Shown here: in pieces, positions 1 to 4,877 of the stretch
Position numbering within the stretch: the stretch's first letter is position 1
How the letters are laid out: each line of letters opens with the position of its first letter
Assembly (NCBI RefSeq): GCF_000720455.1
Contig: NZ_JOAK01000069.1
Location: 1 to 5,012, forward strand
Length of the DNA stretch: 5,012 bases
DNA from: Streptomyces virginiae
GTDB taxonomy: Bacteria > Actinomycetota > Actinomycetes > Streptomycetales > Streptomycetaceae
Direction of reading: 5' to 3'
Program-made: the position numbers and the translations under genes
The notes under the pieces: model-generated
Database searches by the model: none
The model's input: the letters and a program-made list of their open reading frames with translations, nothing else
What the model was told of the DNA's origin: nothing

Positions 1-23
1 GGCCGGCCGGGGCCGGCCCGGAC

Positions 24-66
24 GGGCGGGGCAGGGGCTGGTGAGCCGGGGCGGGTGGGGCCTGGG
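24..66 (+). other. G-tract cluster with quadruplex potential upstream of the Nudix promoter
   Basis: Six or more runs of three or four G lie on the plus strand. The block at 48-66 (GGGG-C-GGG-T-GGGG-CCT-GGG) fits the canonical four-tract quadruplex pattern with loops of 1, 1 and 3 bases. It ends about 36 bp before the -10 element of the Nudix gene. G-runs are frequent in DNA this GC-rich, so a role in transcription is only inference. Confidence 0.4.
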
Positions 67-101
67 CGCCGCTCTGCGCAGGACTGCGGGGGGCGGGCGG
101 T

Positions 102-107
102 GATACT
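102..107 (+). promoter_or_regulatory. Predicted -10 element for leaderless Nudix transcript
   Basis: GATACT lies 6 bases before the GTG start codon, so the expected transcription start coincides with the first base of the gene. No ribosome binding site precedes the GTG, which agrees with leaderless translation, common in actinobacteria. No good -35 hexamer is visible 17-18 bases upstream. The DUF2071 gene has the same element at the same spacing. Confidence 0.6.
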
Positions 108-113
108 GGTGGG

Positions 114-656
114 GTGACTTCGACTCCCCCGGCGCAGGCGGTCCCGTTCTCCCGTATCAAGATCCGTACCGCGGCGCTGGTGTTCTGCGGTGACGAGGTC
201 GCGCTCATCCGCCGCGACCGGGCCGGGTCGGTCCATTACAGTCCGCCCGGCGGGAACGTGGAGGACGGCGAGGACCTCACCTGCGCGCTGCGCCGGGAGC
301 TCGCCGAGGAACTCGGCCTGGACATCGGCCTCGCCGAGGGCGGCGACCTGCTGTGGGTGATCGACCAGCGCGTCACCCGCCCCGGTCCCACGCCGCCGCC
401 GCGCAAGCTCCATCTGATCCACCGCCTGCACATCACCCCCGAGCTGCGCGACACCCTCGCCGGGGAGGAATGGGACGAACAGCCCGACGGCAGCCACGAG
501 GTCGGCGTGATCGAGTGGATCGACTACCGCGAGACCGCCGGGCTGCCGGTCTTCCCGCCCATCGGTGCCGCCCTCGCCGCGCTGCCCGATCCCCGCGCGG
601 CCACGGCCGACGCCGCCCTGGACGCCGTCACCGACGCCAACTACACCTGGGTGTGA
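114..656 (+). CDS. Nudix hydrolase
   Basis: A 180-residue protein of the Nudix superfamily, whose members hydrolyse a nucleoside diphosphate linked to another group, using divalent metal ions. The Nudix box is complete at residues 47-69 and fits G-x5-E-x7-RE-U-x-EE-x-G-U: G47, E53, R61-E62, E65-E66, G68. It follows a beta strand (residues 19-25) and the usual PGG turn (45-47). A further block at 83-109 and the segment around residues 129-140 (HEVGVIEWIDYR) complete a single-domain fold. No signal peptide or membrane segment is present, so it should be cytosolic. The GTG start is chosen because it sits at the leaderless spacing from GATACT and the bias of the frame begins there. The substrate cannot be told from the sequence; ADP-ribose, a modified nucleotide or a dinucleotide are all possible. 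It is transcribed alone and converges on the next gene. Confidence 0.93.
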   Translation: MTSTPPAQAVPFSRIKIRTAALVFCGDEVALIRRDRAGSVHYSPPGGNVEDGEDLTCALRRELAEELGLDIGLAEGGDLLWVIDQRVTRPGPTPPPRKLHLIHRLHITPELRDTLAGEEWDEQPDGSHEVGVIEWIDYRETAGLPVFPPIGAALAALPDPRAATADAALDAVTDANYTWV

Positions 657-661
657 GGCCC

Positions 662-697
662 GGCGCGGCGGCCGGCGGCCGGCGGCGGCGCCTCTTT
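662..697. terminator. Possible bidirectional terminator between convergent genes
   Basis: The 54 bp gap between the convergent Nudix and cysteine-rich genes holds nested inverted repeats. Outer arms are GGCGC (662-666) and GCGCC (688-692); inner arms are GCCGG (671-675) and CCGGC (679-683) around a 3-base loop. A short pyrimidine tract (TCTTT, 693-697) follows on the plus strand. Pairing between inner and outer arms is imperfect. Position is the main support. Confidence 0.4.
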
Positions 698-710
698 CCC
701 CTCCGTGCGG

Positions 711-1259
711 TCAGGAGGCCCGGCGGGGACGGGCGGTGCGGTGCGGACGGCGCCGGGCGGCCGGGGCCTCCGGGGCGGCCTGCGGTGAGGAGAACCCGCC
801 CGCGACGGGCAGCGGGGCCGCCGCCGGTGCGGTGGCCGGCGCGGGGACCGTGGCGGTGACCGGGGCCCGGCGGGCCTGGGCCTGGGGCTGGGAGCGGCCG
901 AGGATGGCGGTGTGCGGGATGAGCGGTGCGCAGGACTGGCAGATCTCGGTGAGCGTCCAGACCTGTCCCACGGCCGGGTTGTGGACCAGGACCAGGAGGG
1001 TGGAGCCGGTGCACTGGGTGCGGGTCTCGTGGAGCGCGCACTGCGCGGCCCGGCAGGCGCACGCGGTGTCGGGGCGGACGGTGGCCAGCCGCGCGTGGGC
1101 CCTGACGTGCTCGGCGGCGAACCGCTTCAGGGCCGCGGTGTCCTTCGAACGGGGCGGCATGCGGCAGGCTTCGGTGCTGCAGGTGACGGAGGCACTGTGA
1201 TCGGCGTGGCCGGTGAGCCGGACCGTCCAGGTCCGGCCGGGCACGCGTGATCCGGGCAT
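711..1259 (-). CDS. Cysteine-rich, putative zinc-binding protein of unknown function
   Basis: A 182-residue protein I do not recognise. Eight cysteines fall within residues 27-110: C27-x4-C32, followed by H51-x3-H55, could form one C2H2-like zinc site; C67-x-C69-x4-C74, C83 and C107-x2-C110 could form one or two more. This folded part (about residues 10-120) is followed by a tail rich in Ala, Pro and Arg (about 121-182) that looks disordered and basic. No signal peptide or membrane segment is visible, so it is probably cytosolic. ATG at 1259 is preferred because third-position GC is high downstream of it and drops clearly upstream, where codons such as AGA, CGA and ACA appear. No Shine-Dalgarno is obvious there. 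An in-frame ATG at 1433 has GAGG 7 bases upstream and would give 240 residues. Zinc binding and any DNA or RNA role are inference. Confidence 0.7.
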   Translation of the reverse strand: MPGSRVPGRTWTVRLTGHADHSASVTCSTEACRMPPRSKDTAALKRFAAEHVRAHARLATVRPDTACACRAAQCALHETRTQCTGSTLLVLVHNPAVGQVWTLTEICQSCAPLIPHTAILGRSQPQAQARRAPVTATVPAPATAPAAAPLPVAGGFSSPQAAPEAPAARRRPHRTARPRRAS

Positions 1260-1298
1260 GAGGGTCAAGTCGGGGTCCGATCGTCGTGTTTCAGGTGG

Positions 1299-1333
1299 GT
1301 CGGTCGCTGTCGGTCGCGGTCGGTCGCACCGAC
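1299..1333. repeat. Three 10-bp-phased GTCGGT half-sites ending in an inverted repeat
   Basis: GTCGGTCGC occurs three times with an exact 10-bp period, starting at 1299, 1309 and 1319. The last copy also forms an inverted repeat, GTCGGT-CGC-ACCGAC (1319-1333). The array is 40-74 bp upstream of the start codon of the cysteine-rich gene and places each half-site on the same face of the helix. That layout suits cooperative binding by a regulator; the regulator is unknown. Confidence 0.55.
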
Positions 1334-1456
1334 GCGACGCGAGGCTGATCGCGGCGGGGTGGACCACGCGGGCTGTCGTCCCGGGACGGCGTCTCGCGGT
1401 TGCGGCGGCGCCGGGCCGCGGAGAAACGGACATCGCGCGGCCTCGGACGTGGGGAC

Positions 1457-1486
1457 TTTGTCGCACGCGCCCGCAGGCTCTGTCAA
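1457..1486 (-). promoter_or_regulatory. Possible minus-strand promoter upstream of the cysteine-rich gene
   Basis: Read on the minus strand, a perfect TTGACA -35 hexamer (1481-1486) is followed after 18 bases by GACAAA (1457-1462), a poor -10. An alternative -10, CAAAGT (1455-1460), has an overlong 20-base spacer. If used, transcription would start near 1450, giving a leader of about 190 bases before the 1259 start, or about 16 bases before the alternative ATG at 1433. Apart from this and the repeat array, I see nothing functional in 1260-1526. Confidence 0.3.
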
Positions 1487-1526
1487 TGCCCCGCGCCTGG
1501 TCAAACGGGCGGACGGCCGGGTCGGG

Positions 1527-2321
1527 TCAGCCGGTGGGGCGGGTGAACCGTACCGGGACTCCAGGGGAGTACAGCACGCTGGCCGGGGGGCCGGCGGGCG
1601 CGGGCAGGCCGGCCGCGGCCACCAGGTCCTCGTCGCAGTGCAGGAGTTCGGCGCGGTGCAGCGGCCAGCGCGGGTGGCTGTTGGGCAGGTACAGCAGCCG
1701 GCCGCAGAAGTCGCTGTGCAGGCCCCAGCGGGCGGTCAGGAAGTGTTCGAGGGCGGTCGGCTCCTCGACGGGTGCGCCGGTCCGTACGGTGATGGTGCTG
1801 TGCGCGCCGCGCGGTCCGGGCCAGCGCCGGCTGCTGGTGTAGGTGAGGGTGGGGCCGTCGCGGCGGACGGACATCCGCGACCACTGGTACGGGAGGCGGA
1901 ACGCGGTCCGGGCGGCGAGGACGGGGATCAGGCGGGAGGCGTCGAGGGAGCGGAAGACCACGCCGCGGCGGCCTTGGTCGTCGACCGAGTAGAGGCGGAC
2001 GTTGGTCTCGGGGAAGGAGCCCAGGTAGGGGATGCCGGGGAGGCGGAGCCAGCCGACGCGGTGCATGCGGAACGCGACGAGGCCGACGTAGGTGACGCCG
2101 TCCAGGGTGTCCGGGGTGGTGCCGGCCGGCAGCAGCGGGGCGACGTCGGCGGGGTCGGCGGCCCAGTGCAGGAAGGTCAGGTCGAGCCAGGACTGCGTGA
2201 GCAGGGGCCGGTCCACACCCGGGTGGTGGGGCGCATCGGCCGTTATCGGCCCGACGGGCACGGCGGGCCTGTCGGGCACGGCTCGCCCGGGAGGCGGCTC
2301 GGCGGGCGGCGTGTGCTGCAT
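1527..2321 (-). CDS. YqjF family protein (DUF2071)
   Basis: A 264-residue cytosolic protein of the YqjF/DUF2071 family (COG3361). The fold is thought to resemble acetoacetate decarboxylase, but no general biochemical function is established for the family. Family landmarks are all in order: LTQSWLDLTFLHW (41-53), a leucine/proline-rich segment (60-66), the FPETNVRLYS motif (103-112), GVVFRSLDA (120-128), FLTARWGLH (194-202), HPRWPLHRAEL (216-226) and the closing YSPGVPVRF (251-259). Length is close to the family norm, with an extra Pro-rich N-terminus of about 36 residues that may be disordered. ATG at 2321 is chosen because a GATACT -10 element lies exactly 6 bases upstream, implying a leaderless message. 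A GTG at codon 36 (2216) starts just before the conserved core but lacks a ribosome binding site. It is separated by 267 bp from the next minus-strand gene, so it is probably transcribed alone. Confidence 0.93.
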   Translation of the reverse strand: MQHTPPAEPPPGRAVPDRPAVPVGPITADAPHHPGVDRPLLTQSWLDLTFLHWAADPADVAPLLPAGTTPDTLDGVTYVGLVAFRMHRVGWLRLPGIPYLGSFPETNVRLYSVDDQGRRGVVFRSLDASRLIPVLAARTAFRLPYQWSRMSVRRDGPTLTYTSSRRWPGPRGAHSTITVRTGAPVEEPTALEHFLTARWGLHSDFCGRLLYLPNSHPRWPLHRAELLHCDEDLVAAAGLPAPAGPPASVLYSPGVPVRFTRPTG

Positions 2322-2327
2322 CGCGCC

Positions 2328-2333
2328 AGTATC
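2328..2333 (-). promoter_or_regulatory. Predicted -10 element for leaderless DUF2071 transcript
   Basis: On the minus strand GATACT is followed by 6 bases and then the ATG at 2321, so the transcription start should fall on the start codon. No ribosome binding site is present. The eight bases GATACTGG and the spacing match the Nudix gene exactly. The -35 region is extremely GC-rich, has no TTGAC-like hexamer and is covered by an inverted repeat. Confidence 0.6.
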
Positions 2334-2349
2334 CCGCAGGGCCCCCGCG

Positions 2350-2379
2350 CCGCCCCCGCCCCGGGGTGGGCGGGGGCGG
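2350..2379. repeat. Perfect 12-bp inverted repeat over the DUF2071 -35 region
   Basis: Arms 2350-2361 (CCGCCCCCGCCC) and 2368-2379 are perfectly complementary around a 6-base loop (CGGGGT). Relative to the predicted leaderless start at 2321 it spans about -29 to -58, so it overlies the -35 position. The plus strand at 2363-2380 also reads GGGG-T-GGG-C-GGGGG-C-GGG, a quadruplex pattern with single-base loops. No gene ends close enough for this to be an obvious terminator, so an operator or structural role is inferred. Confidence 0.5.
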
Positions 2380-2450
2380 GCCTGGATCTGCGCCGCGCCC
2401 CGGCGGTTCGGCCTGGGTCCGGGTCCCGGGCGCGCTGCCCGCGGCCGAGA

Positions 2451-2639
2451 GCGGTCGCAGGGCGGACGCGGCAGGCGCTGCGGAGTACCGGAGACGGGCG
2501 ACAGCGGGGCGGGGGTGCGTGCCGGGGGCGGCCGGGCAGGCGCGGCCTTGCGGAGCCGGCCCAGGGAGTGTCGTCAAGTGGCGTCGGCCGCCCGGAGGAC
2601 GCGGGCCGGCGAGGGCGGGTACGTGCGGTCGCAGGGCGG
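2451..2639. repeat. 15-bp direct repeat, two copies 174 bp apart
   Basis: GCGGTCGCAGGGCGG occurs identically at 2451-2465 and 2625-2639. The sequence following each copy shows only faint similarity, so a larger duplication is not clear. Both copies contain CGGTCGC, the core of the phased array at 1299-1327. Confidence 0.5.
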
Positions 2640-2659
2640 TGGAGGGAATCGACGCGGAG

Positions 2660-2674
2660 CGTCGGTGACCGACG
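2660..2674. repeat. Operator-like perfect palindrome
   Basis: CGTCGGT-G-ACCGACG is a perfect inverted repeat with 7-base arms about a single central base. Its half-site, GTCGGT, is the same as that of the array and inverted repeat at 1299-1333, although the spacer differs (1 base against 3). It lies inside the gene-free stretch, away from any predicted start codon. Confidence 0.45.
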
Positions 2675-2699
2675 ACGGCGCGGCAAGCGTGCGTGCCGG

Positions 2700-2718
2700 C
2701 CCCGCCGCGCCGGCGGGG
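2700..2718. repeat. 8-bp stem hairpin
   Basis: CCCCGCCG (2700-2707) and CGGCGGGG (2711-2718) pair perfectly around a 3-base loop. It sits 4 bp from the 17-bp tandem duplication. It has no T-tract on either side and no gene clearly ending at it, so I do not call it a terminator. Confidence 0.45.
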
Positions 2719-2722
2719 TGTC

Positions 2723-2756
2723 CGTCCGGTCGGGGTGGGCGTCCGGTCGGGGTGGG
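2723..2756. repeat. 17-bp perfect tandem duplication
   Basis: CGTCCGGTCGGGGTGGG is present twice in direct succession (2723-2739 and 2740-2756). The unit is not a multiple of three, so it would shift any reading frame crossing it. Confidence 0.7.
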
Positions 2757-3164
2757 CGCGTCGTGGACGCCGGTCTGGATCCGGGGTCCGTCGCCGAGCG
2801 CGTCGAGCGCGTGCGCGATGTGTTGCAGGGCGGCGGTCGTTCCCGCCCGGGCCGGGCCGGTTCGCTCTGCCGGGTGACCGCCCGTGTCCGGTCCGCCGAG
2901 TCCGGCGGGTGCGGTAGCAGGCCTGGCAGCGCTTCGGACGCCTGCGGGACCCCGGTCGAGGGGGCGAGGGCGCGCCCGGCGCGGGCAGGTCGCTGTCAGG
3001 GAGCGGACGGGGCCCCGGCGAGGCCGCCCGCGGAGCCGCTGCCGTCCGTCGTCTGCGCCACGGCCCGAGGGCCTCACGGCCCGGTCCGTGCCGGACGGGT
3101 GTCACCTCCTGGGTGTAAGGGGGAATCAACTCCTGGTGGGACGACGGGGGCAGGGGCGGGCGGC

Positions 3165-3170
3165 TACGTT
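3165..3170 (+). promoter_or_regulatory. Possible -10 element of the secreted hydrolase gene
   Basis: TACGTT fits the TANNNT pattern and lies 38 bases before the ATG, predicting a leader of about 32 bases that would include the ribosome binding site. There is no convincing -35 hexamer at 17-18 bases upstream (region around 3141-3147), so support is moderate. Confidence 0.4.
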
Positions 3171-3195
3171 GGCGGCCGTTCGCGACGCCCATCAC

Positions 3196-3200
3196 GGAGG
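3196..3200 (+). promoter_or_regulatory. Ribosome binding site fixing the start of the secreted hydrolase
   Basis: GGAGG is followed after 8 bases by the ATG at 3209. This is the only gene in the window with a clear Shine-Dalgarno at its chosen start, and it settles the start codon. Confidence 0.85.
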
Positions 3201-3208
3201 TTCGCAGC

Positions 3209-4816
3209 ATGCAGATCCGTTCCGCCGATGCCCCGCGCGGGCGCGTGGTGTGGGCGATGGCCCTCGTCCTGATCGCGGTCACCGCGCTGCTGGGGGCCGC
3301 GCCCGGCCCGGCCACGGCGGCGCCGCCGGACGGCCCGCCGGTGCCCGTGCTGTCCTGGGGCCCCTGCGGCGGCGCGCAGGACGGCTTCGAGTGCGCGACC
3401 GCCCGCGTACCGCTGGACTACCGCCGGCCGGCCGGGCCCACGATCGCCCTCGCCGTCACCCGGCGGCTCGCCGCCGACCCCGCCCGCCGCAGCGGTGTCC
3501 TGCTGCTGCACCCCGGCGGACCGGGCAACTCGGGTGTGGACTTCGCCCGTAACAGCCACGCCGCCCTGCCCGCCGTCCTGCGTGACTCCTTCGACGTCGT
3601 CGGGTACGACATGCGCGGTGTGGCCCGCAGCGGTCAGGTGGAGTGCTGGGACGACAAGGAGTACGCGGCCGCCGTCGACGCCGCGCGCGGCGTGCCCGGC
3701 CCGGGGGCCCTGCACCGTGCGGTGCGGCAGGGCGCCGACTTCGCGGCCGCCTGCCGGCAACGCTCCGGTGACCTCGTGCCGTTCGTCGGTACCGGCTCGA
3801 ACGCCAAGGACATCGACCTGCTGCGCCGGGCCCTGGGCGAGGAGACGCTCTCCTTCTACGGCCGTTCGTTCGGCAGCTACGTCGGCACCGTCTACGCCGC
3901 GCAGTTCCCGCGGCGGGTGCGCGCGATGGTCCTGGACGGGGCCTACGACCCGCGCCTGTACGCGGACGTGCCCTACGCCTACGACGGCGAGCAGTTCACC
4001 GCCCTGGACGCGGCGGTCGGCCGGTTCCTGGACTGGTGCGCGGACAACGCCGCCCTCTGCGGGTTCGGCGAGGGCCGGCCGCGGCAGGCCTTCGAGGAGC
4101 TCAAGCGGGCGCTGGACGCCGACCCGGTCGTCACCGCGAGCGGCCGCCCGGCCACCGGCTACACCCTCGCCTACCGCCTGATGTTCAACATCAACGCGGG
4201 CAAGGAGATCTGGCCCTACCTGGGTGAGGCGCTGCGGGCGGCGCAGGACCGGCAGGCGTCGTTCCTGCTGTCCCCGCCGTCGCCGGCGTCGTTCGACTTC
4301 CTGAACGTGAACACGGCCGTGGAGTGCACCGACCGCGTGTATCCGGCCGGCCGTCCGCTGCTGGGCGTGCTGGTCGGCGCGCACGCCGCGTCGGCTCCGC
4401 TGCTGGGACCCGCGATCGGTCTGGGGCCGCCCACCTACGACCACAACCACGCGCCGGCCTGCGTGCAGTGGCAGGCGGACCGGCCGAGCCGGTTCGAGGG
4501 CTCCTACCGGGCCGCCGGGTCCGCCCCGATCCTGGTCCTCGGTACGACCGGGGACCCCGACACCCCCTACCGGGACGCCGTGGCCCTGGCCGGGACGCTG
4601 GAGAACGGCCGGCTGCTGACCTTCGCCGCCGAGGGGCACACCGCCTACAACCGCAGTGCCTGTGTCAGTGCTCTGGCCACCGGCTACCTGGCCACGCTGG
4701 CGCTGCCCGCGCGGGGCACCGTGTGTGCGGACGAGACGCCCCCGGAACCGGTCGGCCGGCGTATCGCGGCCCTGGAGGTCGACGAGACGCGTGATGTGAT
4801 CCCCACGCTGCGCTGA
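3209..4816 (+). CDS. Secreted alpha/beta hydrolase, TAP-like tripeptidyl aminopeptidase family
   Basis: A 535-residue exported serine hydrolase like the Streptomyces Tap, SlpD and SlpE peptidases, which release short N-terminal peptides outside the cell. A Sec-type signal peptide is seen: basic residues to about 14, a hydrophobic core at 16-31 and a probable cut near the Ala residues at 35-38; there is no lipobox cysteine or twin-arginine motif. The oxyanion motif HPGGPGNSG is at 101-109. The nucleophile is S220 in GRSFG (218-222), the acid probably D449 in TGDPDTP (447-453), and the base H477 in EGHTAY (475-480), with C485 just after it as is usual for the family. Other cysteines (53, 62, 146, 182, 277, 284, 373, 418, 506) could form disulfides outside the cell. 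The C-terminal part (about 400-505) corresponds to the TAP-like domain. Length suits the family. It is probably monocistronic, with a hairpin 4 bases after the stop. Peptidase specificity is inferred; esterase activity is an alternative. Confidence 0.94.
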   Translation: MQIRSADAPRGRVVWAMALVLIAVTALLGAAPGPATAAPPDGPPVPVLSWGPCGGAQDGFECATARVPLDYRRPAGPTIALAVTRRLAADPARRSGVLLLHPGGPGNSGVDFARNSHAALPAVLRDSFDVVGYDMRGVARSGQVECWDDKEYAAAVDAARGVPGPGALHRAVRQGADFAAACRQRSGDLVPFVGTGSNAKDIDLLRRALGEETLSFYGRSFGSYVGTVYAAQFPRRVRAMVLDGAYDPRLYADVPYAYDGEQFTALDAAVGRFLDWCADNAALCGFGEGRPRQAFEELKRALDADPVVTASGRPATGYTLAYRLMFNINAGKEIWPYLGEALRAAQDRQASFLLSPPSPASFDFLNVNTAVECTDRVYPAGRPLLGVLVGAHAASAPLLGPAIGLGPPTYDHNHAPACVQWQADRPSRFEGSYRAAGSAPILVLGTTGDPDTPYRDAVALAGTLENGRLLTFAAEGHTAYNRSACVSALATGYLATLALPARGTVCADETPPEPVGRRIAALEVDETRDVIPTLR

Positions 4817-4819
4817 GCA

Positions 4820-4848
4820 CCCGGGCCCCGCGCCGGGAGGGGGCCGGG
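4820..4848 (+). terminator. Probable hairpin terminator without T-tract
   Basis: Starting 4 bases after the stop codon of the hydrolase, CCCGGGCCCC (4820-4829) pairs with GGGGGCCGGG (4839-4848) at 9 of 10 positions around a 9-base loop. No T-run follows, which is often the case in Streptomyces. The right arm is part of the tandem repeat that follows. Confidence 0.5.
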
Positions 4849-4877
4849 CCGGGAGGGGCCGGGCCGGGAGGGGCCGG
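4832..4877. repeat. Three-copy 15-bp tandem repeat, G-rich
   Basis: The unit GCCGGGAGGGGCCGG occurs at 4848-4862 and 4863-4877, preceded by a copy with one extra G at 4832-4847. Each unit brings several runs of three to five G, so the plus strand and a transcript running into it could form quadruplexes. It may act with the hairpin to stop transcription, or be a slippage expansion. Confidence 0.7.

Larger units (their letters stand above)
2322..3208. other. Long intergenic region without a defensible gene
   Basis: About 890 bp separate the divergent DUF2071 and alpha/beta hydrolase genes. Open frames exist on both strands, but none has a start with a ribosome binding site, a recognisable domain or steady codon bias. 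The nearest to coding is a minus-strand frame at about 2574-2870. It keeps mostly G or C at third positions and reads TTAALQHIAHALDALGDG in one part, but its only in-frame start is a GTG at 3077 with no Shine-Dalgarno nearby. It could be a decayed gene or composition alone. The region holds inverted repeats at 2350-2379, 2660-2674 and 2700-2718, a split direct repeat, a 17-bp tandem duplication, and the promoter of the hydrolase near its right edge. Confidence 0.55.

Noticed and set aside
1..19. GGCCGGCC repeats and a GGGCCGGCCC palindrome at the window start
   Set aside because: Short self-complementary GC words are common here; without the upstream gene a terminator cannot be argued.
565..1200. 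Plus-strand open frame of 211 codons overlapping the Nudix 3' end
   Set aside because: It is antisense to the cysteine-rich gene, with a poor start and low-complexity composition; the opposite strand has the better codon bias.
3062..3082. Overlapping GGGCC/GGCCC hairpins
   Set aside because: Stems are only 5 bp and such pairings are expected often in DNA of this composition.
3121..3147. GGGAAT resembling the -35 of a SigR (oxidative stress) promoter upstream of the hydrolase
   Set aside because: No GTT is found at the required spacing; the bases 18 downstream are CGG.
1359..3272. Plus-strand open frame of 637 codons spanning the DUF2071 gene and the intergenic region
   Set aside because: It lies antisense to the DUF2071 gene, has low-complexity Gly/Arg/Ala composition and no ribosome binding site, and shows no recognisable domain.
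1501..3315. Minus-strand open frame of 604 codons overlapping DUF2071 in another frame
   Set aside because: It is Pro/Arg-rich, conflicts with the DUF2071 frame that carries family motifs, and overlaps the start of the opposite-strand hydrolase.
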